NCBI RefSeq assembly: GCF_031157275.1
Contig: NZ_JAVIFW010000015.1
Location: 1-64,000 of the forward strand
Source of the DNA: Streptomyces sp. LHD-70
GTDB lineage: Bacteria > Actinomycetota > Actinomycetes > Streptomycetales > Streptomycetaceae
Length of the DNA stretch: 64,000 nt
Reading direction: 5' to 3'
Each line of letters begins with the position of its first letter. The first letter of the stretch is position 1. Shown piece by piece: positions 56,977-64,000 of the stretch. Both the position numbers and the translations under genes were made by a program. Under the pieces are notes generated by a model. It worked only from the letters and a program-made list of their open reading frames with translations, was not told the DNA's origin and did no database searches.

Positions 56977-58596
56977 ATGAGCGACACCAGCAACACCCCC
57001 GAGTCCGTCGACGTCGTGGTCGTCGGCGCGGGCGTCACGGGCCTGTACGCCGTGCACCGGCTGCACGGTCTTGGCTACAGCGTGCGCGGCTTCGAGCGCG
57101 GGGACGACGTGGGCGGCGTTTGGTACTGGAACCGCTACCCGGGCGCCCGTTGCGACGTGGAGTCCGTGGACTACTCGTACTCCTTCGACGAGAGCCTCCA
57201 GCAGGAGTGGGACTGGAGCGAGAAGTACGCCACCCAGCCGGAGATCATGCGCTATCTGTGCCATGTGGCGGACCGCTTCGACATCCGCCGCAGCTACACC
57301 TTCCGTACAGCGGTGACATCGGCCGAACTGGACGAGAAGACGCTGCGCTGGACGGTGCGCACGGACGGCGGCGAGGTGCTGGTGTCCCGGTTCTGCGTGT
57401 TCGCGGTCGGCTGCCTGTCCAGCACCCATCGCCCCGGGATACCGGGTATCGAGAAGTTCGCCGGCGCGACGTATCACACCGGTGAATGGCCGCACGAGGG
57501 CGTGGACTTCGCCAGCCTGCGGGTCGGTGTGATCGGCACCGGCTCCTCCGGCATCCAGTCCATCCCGCTGATCGCCGGGCAGGCCGCGCATCTGACCGTC
57601 TTCCAGCGCAGCGCCAACTACAGCATCCCGGCCGGCAACAAGCCGCTGGACGAGGAGGCCCGCCGGGAGCAGAAGGCGGGGTACGCCGAGCGGCGCCGCC
57701 TTTCACGGCTCAGTGGCGGCGGCTCCCCGCACATGGCGCACCCCGGCAGGACGCTGGAGGTGGGCGAGGAAGAGCGGCGGGCCGCTTTCGAGAAGCGCTG
57801 GGAGCTGGGCGGCGTCCTGTACTCCAAGACGTTCCCCGACCAGCTCAGCGACCGGGCGGCCAACGACGCGGCACGTGCGTTCTGGGAGGAGAAGGTCCGC
57901 GCACGGATCAACGATCCGGCCGTCGCCGACCTCCTTGTCCCCACCGACCATCCGATCGGCACCAAGCGCATCGTGACCGACTCGGACTACTACGAGACGT
58001 ACAACCGCGACAACGTACGCCTGGTCGGCCTGCGCGGGAACGCGATCGAGCGGATCGACGAGCGCGGGATCGTGCTGGCGGACGGTGAGCACGTCGGGTT
58101 GGACGCGATCGTCTTCGCGACCGGCTTCGACGCGATGACCGGCGCGGTCGACAGCATCGAGGTGCGCGGCCGGGGCGGGCGGCTCCTCAAGGACGCCTGG
58201 AGCGCGGGTCCGCGCACGTACCTCGGTCTCGGCGTTAACGGCTTCCCTAACTTCTTCAACCTCACCGGCCCCGGCAGCCCGTCCGTCCTGACCAATGTGG
58301 TCCTGGCGGGCGAGCAGCACGGCGAGTGGCTGGCCGTCTGCCTGCGCCACCTTGACGAGCACGGGTACGCGGCCATCGAGGCGACCGAGCAGGCGGTGGA
58401 GGACTGGGTCACCGAGTGCGCCGACCGCGCGGCGGCCACCCTGATGGTTTCGGCGAACTCCTGGTACCTGGGTGCCAACATCCCGGGCAAGCCGCGGGTG
58501 TTCATGCCGTTCGTCGGTGGGTTCGGGGTGTACGGGCAGATCATCGCGGATGTCGCGGACTCCGGGTACAAGGGGTTCGACCTGATCCCTGGCTGA
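56977..58596 (+). CDS. Baeyer-Villiger monooxygenase (FAD/NADPH, type I)
   Basis: A 539-residue class B flavoprotein monooxygenase. Two Rossmann motifs flank the diagnostic fingerprint: GAGVTG (17-22), FxGxxxHxxxW as FAGATYHTGEWP (161-172), and GTGSSG (about 187-192). ATGFDAMTGA is the conserved C-terminal motif. Such enzymes insert oxygen next to a ketone, for example C17 or C20 ketones of steroids or cyclohexanone-type rings, giving esters or lactones. It is followed by a convergent HSL-type esterase that could open the product. ATG follows CAGGAG. Substrate not known. Confidence 0.88.
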   Translation: MSDTSNTPESVDVVVVGAGVTGLYAVHRLHGLGYSVRGFERGDDVGGVWYWNRYPGARCDVESVDYSYSFDESLQQEWDWSEKYATQPEIMRYLCHVADRFDIRRSYTFRTAVTSAELDEKTLRWTVRTDGGEVLVSRFCVFAVGCLSSTHRPGIPGIEKFAGATYHTGEWPHEGVDFASLRVGVIGTGSSGIQSIPLIAGQAAHLTVFQRSANYSIPAGNKPLDEEARREQKAGYAERRRLSRLSGGGSPHMAHPGRTLEVGEEERRAAFEKRWELGGVLYSKTFPDQLSDRAANDAARAFWEEKVRARINDPAVADLLVPTDHPIGTKRIVTDSDYYETYNRDNVRLVGLRGNAIERIDERGIVLADGEHVGLDAIVFATGFDAMTGAVDSIEVRGRGGRLLKDAWSAGPRTYLGLGVNGFPNFFNLTGPGSPSVLTNVVLAGEQHGEWLAVCLRHLDEHGYAAIEATEQAVEDWVTECADRAAATLMVSANSWYLGANIPGKPRVFMPFVGGFGVYGQIIADVADSGYKGFDLIPG

Positions 58597-58614
58597 CCTG
58601 TCCGTGACACGAGT

Positions 58615-58652
58615 GTGAGCCCCCGTCCTCCTCCGGGAGGCCGGGGCTTCAC
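58615..58652. terminator. Bidirectional hairpin between BVMO and esterase
   Basis: gagcccccgtcctcc and gggaggccggggcttc form an imperfect but stable GC-rich hairpin between the two convergent genes. Confidence 0.65.
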
Positions 58653-58677
58653 GCATGCGCGCCCGTCGTCGGGGATA

Positions 58678-59592
58678 TCAGTCCGCGTCGAGCGCCCTGC
58701 GCAGGGCGGCGAACGCGGTCTCGGTGGCCGCGGCTACCTCGGGCAGGGCGGCGGCCATCGACAGGAAGCCGTGGAACATGCCCGCGTAGTGGTGGGCCTC
58801 CACGGGGACTCCGGCCGTGGTGAGGGCCGCCGCGTACGCCAGGCCCTCGTCGCGCAGGGGGTCGAGGCCGGCGGTGACGACGTATGCCGGCGGGAGGCCG
58901 GAGAGGTTGGTGCGGGCCAGGGGGGTGGCGTAGAAGGTGGCCCGGTCCGCGAGGTCCGGCAAGTAGCTGTCCCAGTACCAGCGCAGGTGGTCGGAGGTGA
59001 GGAAGTACCCCTGGCCGTTCTCCCGGTGGGAAGGCTGGGAGCAGGTGGGGTCGAGCATCGGGTAATAGAGCGCCTGGCAGGCGATCTCGGGGCCGCCCCG
59101 GTCGCGGGAGAGCAGGGTGAGGACGGTGGCGAGGTTGGCGCCCGCGCTGTCCCCGGCGACGGCGATGCGGCGGCCCGGGTACGTCTTCGCAGTCCACAGC
59201 AGGGCCGTGTACGCGTCCTCGGGGGCGGCGGGGAAGGGGTGTTCGGGGGCGCGGCGGTAGTCCACGGAGACGACGACCGCGCCCGTGGCGACTGCGATCG
59301 ACCGGCAGAAACCGTCGTGGCTGTCGAGGTCGCACAGGACGAAGCCGCCGCCGTGGCAGTACAGGATCACCGGGGCGTCCGCGTGGACTGCCTGATCGTA
59401 GACGCGTACGGGGACGCCGTCGGCGTCCCCGTCCCGGACGCGGGTGACGGGAAGCGGGGGGACGGCTGGCCTGGGGCGGGCAGCGAAGAAGGCGCGTACC
59501 TCGGCGATGTCCGTCAACTCCGTTCCCAGCGGGGGGAAGTTGGCGGTGGCCAGGTCGATGACCTCCTGGACCTCGGGGCTCGGCCGGGTCAC
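58678..59592 (-). CDS. HSL-family alpha/beta hydrolase (esterase/lactonase)
   Basis: A 304-residue hormone-sensitive-lipase-type esterase. The oxyanion motif HGGGF (about 80-84), nucleophile GDSAGAN (about 149-155), the Asp in GLDPLRDEG (about 244-252) and His in FHGF (about 275-278) are all visible. Given the neighbouring Baeyer-Villiger monooxygenase, hydrolysis of the steroid ester or lactone it makes is a plausible role; hydrolysis of exogenous steroid esters is an alternative. GTG 59592 overlaps the upstream SDR stop. Part of the operon starting at 60353. Confidence 0.82.
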   Translation of the reverse strand: MTRPSPEVQEVIDLATANFPPLGTELTDIAEVRAFFAARPRPAVPPLPVTRVRDGDADGVPVRVYDQAVHADAPVILYCHGGGFVLCDLDSHDGFCRSIAVATGAVVVSVDYRRAPEHPFPAAPEDAYTALLWTAKTYPGRRIAVAGDSAGANLATVLTLLSRDRGGPEIACQALYYPMLDPTCSQPSHRENGQGYFLTSDHLRWYWDSYLPDLADRATFYATPLARTNLSGLPPAYVVTAGLDPLRDEGLAYAAALTTAGVPVEAHHYAGMFHGFLSMAAALPEVAAATETAFAALRRALDAD

Positions 59593-60353
59593 GCGTCCGC
59601 TCCCTTCTGGGGGAAGACCGGCATCCGTCCGGCCGACGCCCCTCCGTCCACGGCGAGCTCGGCACCGGACAGGTACGACGAGTCGTCGGAGGCGAGGAAC
59701 GCGACGAGGCGGGCGACCTCCTCGGGTTCTCCCACGCGTCCGAGGGGCGCGCCTGGGTGCTCCTTGGTCCTCAGGTGGGCGGCCATCTCCGTGGCGATGG
59801 CCCCGGGGTGGACGGAGTTGACACGGATGCCGTCCGCGCCGAGCTCCAGGGCGGCCGTCTTGGTGAGGCCGCGCAGCCCCCACTTTGCGGCCCCGTACGC
59901 GCCATGTCCCCACATGCCCTGCAGCCCGGCCTGCGAGGAGATGTTGACAATGGATCCGCCGCCGTTCGGCTTCATCGCCCCGGCGACGGCGCGGATGCCG
60001 AGGAACGGGCCGATCAGGTCGACCCGAAGGATCGCCTCCAGGCGGGCCGGGTCCTCCTCGACGATGGGCGAGGTGGTGTAGATCGCGGCGTTGTTGACGA
60101 GCACGTCGAGCCGGCCAAAGCCGTCGACGGCGGCGGCCACGGCGGCCTGCCATGCCTTCTCGTCGGTCACGTCGTGCCGTATGAAGCGGGCGGCGGAGCC
60201 GATGGACGCGGCCGTCGCCTCGCCCTCCTTCTCCAGTACGTCTGTGAGGACGACCTTCGCCCCGAGGGCGGCGAGCAGGCGGGCCTCGGCCTCGCCCATA
60301 CCGCGTGCCGCGCCGGTGACGAGCACGACTTTTCCTGTCAGATCGACGGACAT
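59589..60353 (-). CDS. Short-chain dehydrogenase/reductase (3-alpha/20-beta-HSD-like)
   Basis: A 254-residue SDR with LVTGAARGMGEAEARLLAAL (about 11-30), NNAA (about 87-90), VNISSQAGLQGMWG (about 138-151) with the catalytic Ser, and YGAAK (about 154-158). This pattern (GxARGMGxxxA, NISSxAG, IRVNSVHPG) fits the group around Streptomyces 3-alpha,20-beta-hydroxysteroid dehydrogenase. First gene of a two-gene operon with the esterase. Divergent from a related SDR at 60550. Confidence 0.8.
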   Translation of the reverse strand: MSVDLTGKVVLVTGAARGMGEAEARLLAALGAKVVLTDVLEKEGEATAASIGSAARFIRHDVTDEKAWQAAVAAAVDGFGRLDVLVNNAAIYTTSPIVEEDPARLEAILRVDLIGPFLGIRAVAGAMKPNGGGSIVNISSQAGLQGMWGHGAYGAAKWGLRGLTKTAALELGADGIRVNSVHPGAIATEMAAHLRTKEHPGAPLGRVGEPEEVARLVAFLASDDSSYLSGAELAVDGGASAGRMPVFPQKGADA

Positions 60354-60419
60354 CAGCGGTTCTCCTGGTTGCGGATGCTCGGAAGGAGCCTCGTGTCGCG
60401 CCGACACGGGGCCCCGTCG

Positions 60420-60509
60420 AGCCTGCCCGTACCAGGCCCTACGGCGGCAGCGTGCTTTCCCGGTGAGTGGGAAGCTCCGCGTGCCGCCGGCCGGATCCGC
60501 TGCCAGCAT
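60420..60509. promoter_or_regulatory. Divergent IclR-type promoter pair between two SDR genes
   Basis: The perfect operator ttcccggtgagtgggaa (60457-60473) is shared. Toward the minus-strand SDR, CAGGCT (60420-60425) lies 31 nt away; toward the plus-strand SDR, CAGCAT (60504-60509) lies 30 nt away. One palindrome could thus serve both promoters with equal geometry. Confidence 0.65.
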
Positions 60510-60549
60510 CGCTGCCACCTGCATACACCGGCACACGGGAGGTTCCGGA

Positions 60550-61287
60550 ATGAGCGGACGGGCGGACGGCAAAGTCGTCGTCGTGACGGGCGGGGCACGC
60601 GGGCTGGGCGCCGCGCACGCGCGTCGACTGGTCGCGGAGGGCGCGAAGGTGGTGATCGGCGACGTCCTCGTGAAGGAGGGCGAGGCCCTCGCGGATGAAC
60701 TGGGCCCGCAGAACGCCCTGTTCATGGAACTGGACGTCACCAGCGAGGTGTCCTGGAACGCGGCCGTCACACGTACGGAAGAGGTGTGCGGCAAAGTCAC
60801 AGGCCTGGTGAACAATGCTGGCCTGGTCCATCGCTGTCCCATCGAGGAGCTGGCCGAGGCCGACTACCGGCGGGTGATCGACGTCAACGAGATCGGCGTC
60901 TTCCTCGGCATGAAGGCCGTGTTGCCGTCGATGCGGGCGGCCGGCGGCGGCTCGATCGTCAACATCTCCTCACTGGGCGGGATCATCGCGTTCCCGTACA
61001 TCCTCAGCTACACGGCCTCCAAGTGGGCCGTGCGCGGCATGACGAAGGCGGCGGCGCAGGAGTTCGCCCCGTACAACATTCGCGTCAACTCCGTGCATCC
61101 CGGCGTCGTAGCCACCGATATGACGGCGGACTCCGAGCACTCGCACGAGGCGGTGAAGCGCCAGCCAATCCCGCGGGAGGCCCAGCCCGCCGAGATCTCG
61201 AACATGGTGCTGTACCTGCTGTCGGACGAAGCGAGCTACTCGACAGGCTCAGAGTTCGTGGTGGACGGCGGATACGCCAGCCAGTGA
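60550..61287 (+). CDS. Short-chain dehydrogenase/reductase (3-alpha/20-beta-HSD-like)
   Basis: A 245-residue SDR with VVVTGGARGLGAAHARRLVA (about 10-29), NNAGL (about 86-90), VNISSLGGIIAF (about 137-148), YTASK (about 153-157) and DGGYASQ at the C-terminus. It is closely related in pattern to the divergent SDR at 59589 and probably arose by duplication; the pair could handle alpha and beta alcohol epimers, which is speculation. The ATG follows GGTTCCGGA without a strong Shine-Dalgarno. Confidence 0.8.
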   Translation: MSGRADGKVVVVTGGARGLGAAHARRLVAEGAKVVIGDVLVKEGEALADELGPQNALFMELDVTSEVSWNAAVTRTEEVCGKVTGLVNNAGLVHRCPIEELAEADYRRVIDVNEIGVFLGMKAVLPSMRAAGGGSIVNISSLGGIIAFPYILSYTASKWAVRGMTKAAAQEFAPYNIRVNSVHPGVVATDMTADSEHSHEAVKRQPIPREAQPAEISNMVLYLLSDEASYSTGSEFVVDGGYASQ

Positions 61288-61416
61288 GCGGCTGAGCAGC
61301 GCGAACCCAGGGCTCGACGGAGGGGGTTGGCCGACGTGGTCCGCCCCCTTTCCCGTGACGGAAACCGCTCACGAACCACCTTCACGCGCCCGGTCCCCCT
61401 GTTTGCCCACCCACTC

Positions 61417-61722
61417 TCACGGGTTACGCGACTGCACTCGCTTGCCACCGTGGGCTTCCAGGCGGGCGAGCAGCGTTTGCGGTACGTCCTCGTCGAGGTA
61501 GACGACGAGGAGGTCTTCGTCGGTGGACTGTGGTTCAACGGCGGCGTCGTGGACGAGTTCAAGGTGCCAGGAAGCGTCCGGCCAGCCGACCATCAACAGA
61601 TCGTGCTTGTCCGGTCGGCCTGCGCTCTCGGCTCGGAACAATACGCTCAGCCCAAGCCCGCTGATCCAGAAGTGTTCCGCAGCAGCGAGGTCACGCGACG
61701 GCCGGGCGATGCGGATGTGGTT
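61417..61722 (-). pseudogene. VOC-family protein, truncated
   Basis: The minus strand reads NHIRIARPSRDLAAAEHFWI, SVLFRAESAGRPDKHDLLMV and DEDLLVVYLDEDVPQTLLAR, a characteristic actinobacterial VOC family, then stops after KRVQSRNP. The family normally continues for another 25-30 residues with the last strand pair and metal Glu. Its start would lie inside the 3' end of the RTX gene (61740). Probably a remnant. Confidence 0.65.
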
Positions 61723-61739
61723 CTGGTCGGTGCGCGGGC

Positions 61740-62819
61740 CTACGGGATGCCGTTGACGGTCTCGCACCGTGCGGCGGTGTCGGCTGTACCTGTTTCGCCG
61801 TCACAGTCGTCGGTTTGCCGTCCGCCGTCGAGGCGGTCATTGGCCGGGCCCGCTCGCAGTGTGTCGTCGCCGTTGCCGCCGACGAGCTGGTCCCGCCCGC
61901 CTGCGTCACCGACCGTCGTGGTGAAGAAGAAATCGGTGTTGTCGCCGAAGAGCTGGTCGTTGCCTCCACGACCTGTGATCAGGTCGTCCCCCGCCTCGGT
62001 GGGATCGCCGACCGTGGAACTGTCACCCAGGAGGAACTCGTCCGCGCTCCCGCCGATGATCCTGTCTCTGCCCGCCCCAAGCGCCGCGCCTCCATCGGGC
62101 TCAGCGATGTTGTGATCTCCGACCACAAAGAAGCCGCCGTCGGCGCCAAGGTTCAGGAGGTCATCACCACCACTGCCGATGGAGTTGCCCCCGAACGCTT
62201 CGCTGTCGCCGATGAGGTCGTCGAGGCCAGGGCCTCCATCGAGGAGATCATCGCCGGCACCTTCGGCGTTGCCGACGAACGCGATCGAGTCACCGATCAT
62301 GGAGTCCTCGCCCGGGCCGCCGTACATGCGGTCGTTGCCACCGCCGGTGGCGGGCTCGCCGGAGCTGTCGCCGACCATGCGGTCATTGCCCGGGCCGCCG
62401 TAGACGATGTCGTTGCCGCCGCCGATGGCGGGCATGCCGCTGCCGCGCAGGAACCGGACGTCGCCACGGAGCTGGTCGTCGCCGGCGCCGCCGTCAAGCT
62501 TGTCATCTCCGAGGCCGCCGTTGATCTGGGCGTCGTTTCCGCCGCGCCCGCAGATCAGGTCGTTGCCCCCGAAACCCTGGATGATGTCGTCGCCGTTGGA
62601 CCCGATGATGACGTCGCTGCCCTCGGTTCCATTGATGGTTCCCGAACCTGTGATGGTTGCCGGGCGGCCGAAGCACGTGGGCTGAGTCGCGCTTGCCGCA
62701 ACCGGGGGAAGCCCCAGCGTGAGAAGCGTGGCCGTGGCGAGGCCGGTCGTGAGAACCCACCGGGCCGGGCGGCAGGATCTGCTCACCCGCGGTGGTTGGG
62801 GAACGGGACGCACGGCCAT
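61740..62819 (-). CDS. Secreted RTX-type calcium-binding repeat protein
   Basis: A 359-residue protein with a signal peptide (Arg-rich n-region, core LTTGLATATLLTLGL, cleavage near ASA, about residue 45) and then about 15 glycine/aspartate nonapeptide repeats of the hemolysin type (GGxGxDxUx), for example GGPGNDRMVGD and GRGGNDQLFGD. They would fold into Ca2+-binding parallel beta-rolls outside the cell. No catalytic domain is attached, and the C-terminus TAARCETVNGIP has a Cys that may pair with Cys in TQPTCFG near the mature N-terminus. ATG 62819 follows a strong GGAGGT. Unrelated to steroid metabolism as far as can be seen. Confidence 0.82.
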   Translation of the reverse strand: MAVRPVPQPPRVSRSCRPARWVLTTGLATATLLTLGLPPVAASATQPTCFGRPATITGSGTINGTEGSDVIIGSNGDDIIQGFGGNDLICGRGGNDAQINGGLGDDKLDGGAGDDQLRGDVRFLRGSGMPAIGGGNDIVYGGPGNDRMVGDSSGEPATGGGNDRMYGGPGEDSMIGDSIAFVGNAEGAGDDLLDGGPGLDDLIGDSEAFGGNSIGSGGDDLLNLGADGGFFVVGDHNIAEPDGGAALGAGRDRIIGGSADEFLLGDSSTVGDPTEAGDDLITGRGGNDQLFGDNTDFFFTTTVGDAGGRDQLVGGNGDDTLRAGPANDRLDGGRQTDDCDGETGTADTAARCETVNGIP

Positions 62820-62976
62820 ATGAAACCTCCGACTGCTGGACAAGGCCGCCCGGGTGGGGCGCTGTTGAGGCAGGGCGGATCACGGCTGCGTGATCTATTT
62901 CGCAACATATCGGGCCTTCTCGTCGAGCCGAGGGCAATCGGGGTCTTGCATTCGGGTGAGCAATCGGGCGAAGCGT

Positions 62977-63045
62977 TCAGCCAGTACGTCGTCGGTGACG
63001 ATTCAGGCGCCTGGTCATCAGCGTGATGGCGGCCCAGGTGATGAG
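62977..63045 (-). pseudogene. Transposase C-terminal scrap (IS5-like)
   Basis: The minus strand reads LITWAAITLMTRRLNRHRRR and then stops, similar to the ends of IS5-type transposases (WAAIxLMTRRL). The rest of the element is missing; an IS110 fragment of opposite strand begins at once. Confidence 0.5.
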
Positions 63046-64000
63046 GACATGTCACCGCCGTGATCACCACGCTCGGCGCGTTCCTGGCCCACCAGGAGTT
63101 CCCGGCCATCGCCGCTGGATACCGCCAACTCCTGGCCTGGGCACGCTCTTTCGGTGCCCTGCGCCGAGCCGGAGTGGAGTGCACCGGTTCCTACGGATCG
63201 GCCCTGGCACGCTTCCTGAGCCGGGAGCACATCCAGGTCGTCGAGGTCAATCAGCCCGATCGCGCCACGCGCCGCAAGCGCGGCAAGACCGACGCCGTCG
63301 ATGCGGAGGCCGCCGCCCGCGCGGTGCTGTCCGGACGCGCTGACGTCACGCCCAAGACCGGCGAGGGCCCGGCCGCCGACATGCGCGTGCTGCGGCTGGC
63401 GAAGGAGTCGGCCGTCAAGGCCCGCACACGGGCGAAGAATCAGCTCAAGGCCGTGCTGCTCGGAGTCGATCCCGCGCTGCGCGAGGCACTCTCCAAGCTC
63501 ACCAATGCGGCACTGATCGCCAGGTGCGCCGACCTTCCCGACGCCGGCGACGCGGCCGTCTTCACGCTCCGGCTGCTGGCCCGGCGCATCCAACAGCTGA
63601 CCGCCGAGGTGAAGGAGCTCGCTCGCCGGGTCACCAAGGCCGTCCGACACCGCCATCCGCAGCTTCTGGACATCATCGGCGTTGGGCCCGAGAGTGCCGC
63701 TGCCCTGCTGATCGCCGCCGGCGACAACCCGGAGCGGCTGGCCAGCGAAGCATCGTTCGCTGCCCTGTGCGGCGTCAGCCCCGTCGAACAGTCTTCCGGA
63801 AAGACCCAGCGTCGGAGGCTCAACCGCGGGGGCAACCGGCAGACCAACGCCGCCCTCTACCGCATCGTCGTGACCCGCCTCCGCCGCGATCCCCGCACAC
63901 GCCTCTACCTCGAACGACGCACGAAACAAGGCATGTCGAAACGCGAGATCATCCGCTGCCTCAAACGCTACGTCGCCCGCGAGATATACCGCCACATCCA
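63045..64000 (+). pseudogene. IS110-family transposase, 5'-truncated and cut by the window end
   Basis: An open plus-strand frame from 63045 to the window end (318 codons). It begins in HVTAVITTLGAFLAHQEFPA, without the upstream GxDxHK segment that supplies the first catalytic Asp, so the left end is missing. Present are VECTGSYG with the catalytic Glu (about 63173-63200), KRGKTDAVDAEAAARAVL with the Asp pair (about 63280-63330), and the C-terminal Ser-domain region SFAALCGVSPVEQSSGKTQR and RGGNRQTNAALY. No stop is reached before 64000. It abuts the IS5 scrap at exactly 63045, suggesting an insertion or recombination junction. Confidence 0.8.

Noticed and set aside
63018..63995. Minus-strand frame at the right end
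   Set aside because: The plus strand carries an IS110 transposase frame with the KTDAVD and GVSPVEQSSGKTQR motifs; the minus-strand frame is its shadow.

Overview
The window is high-GC actinobacterial DNA, most likely from a Streptomyces-type genome. The evidence is codon use, GTG/TTG starts, -10 elements of the TAGRRT kind, a SpoIIE/anti-sigma-like regulator of streptomycete style, and many degenerate IS5- and IS110-type transposase fragments. No rRNA, tRNA or CRISPR was seen. Most of the window is a steroid-catabolism island with extensive local decay: about sixteen pseudogenes or IS scars sit between intact operons.

Layout. 1-2 kb: a small membrane protein and an HsaD-like hydrolase. 2.3-4.6 kb: a SnoaL-like gene, an SDR wreck and an hsaA-type monooxygenase. 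5-10.3 kb: an IS scar, an intact fadD3-like CoA ligase, an NAD-binding epimerase-like gene and several wrecked genes. 10.3-16.4 kb: a minus-strand operon (hsaA remnant)-hsaD-hsaC-hsaB-MaoC hydratase-kstD-SDR. 16.7-19 kb: SDR and MFS exporter. 19.2-23.8 kb: a second kstD-like gene with two SDRs, an LLM oxidoreductase and a dead SnoaL gene. 24-29.3 kb: IS remnant, dicarboxylate transporter, and a large sensor/SpoIIE phosphatase/HATPase protein. 29.8-32.1 kb: hsaA paralogue divergent from an IclR regulator. 32.2-38.6 kb: operon hsaE-hsaG-hsaF-kshA-small Cys protein-kshB-3alpha-HSD-like SDR-small protein. 38.7-44.1 kb: two SDRs divergent from echA20-ipdA-ipdB-ipdC. 44-46.4 kb: secreted phosphatase and wrecks. 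46.5-56 kb: fadA6-kstR2-ipdF-ipdE1 (minus) facing echA-fadE31-fadE32-MHS transporter-fadE33/ipdE2-like (plus). 56.2-61.3 kb: dead fadD3, Baeyer-Villiger monooxygenase, HSL-type esterase and SDRs. 61.4-64 kb: VOC remnant, RTX-type calcium-binding protein and an IS110 fragment running off the end.

How it works together. KstD plus KshAB open ring B (9,10-seco route). HsaAB hydroxylate and HsaC cleaves ring A. HsaD releases the hydroxydienoate and the C/D-ring acid (HIP or a relative). HsaE-F-G turn the dienoate into central metabolites. FadD3 activates HIP, and IpdF, IpdE1/E2, IpdC, EchA20, IpdAB, FadE31/32 and FadA6 degrade rings C/D. No Mce4 importer and none of the usual cholesterol side-chain set (FadE28/29, ChsH1/H2, Ltp2) is present, so the growth substrate may be a steroid with little side chain, such as androstanes or bile-acid-like compounds. 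This is inference.

Regulation read from the DNA. A 17-bp palindrome (TTCCCGSTGASYGGGAA-like) recurs nine times upstream of the A/B-ring operons, the IclR gene and the BVMO/esterase/SDR group, at an almost constant 29-31 nt before a plausible -10 box. This suggests an IclR-type activator. A separate KstR2-like 20-bp palindrome occurs four times, upstream of fadD3, the MFS exporter, ipd and fadE operons. The window therefore appears to hold two regulons dividing the pathway into upper (A/B ring) and lower (C/D ring) halves.
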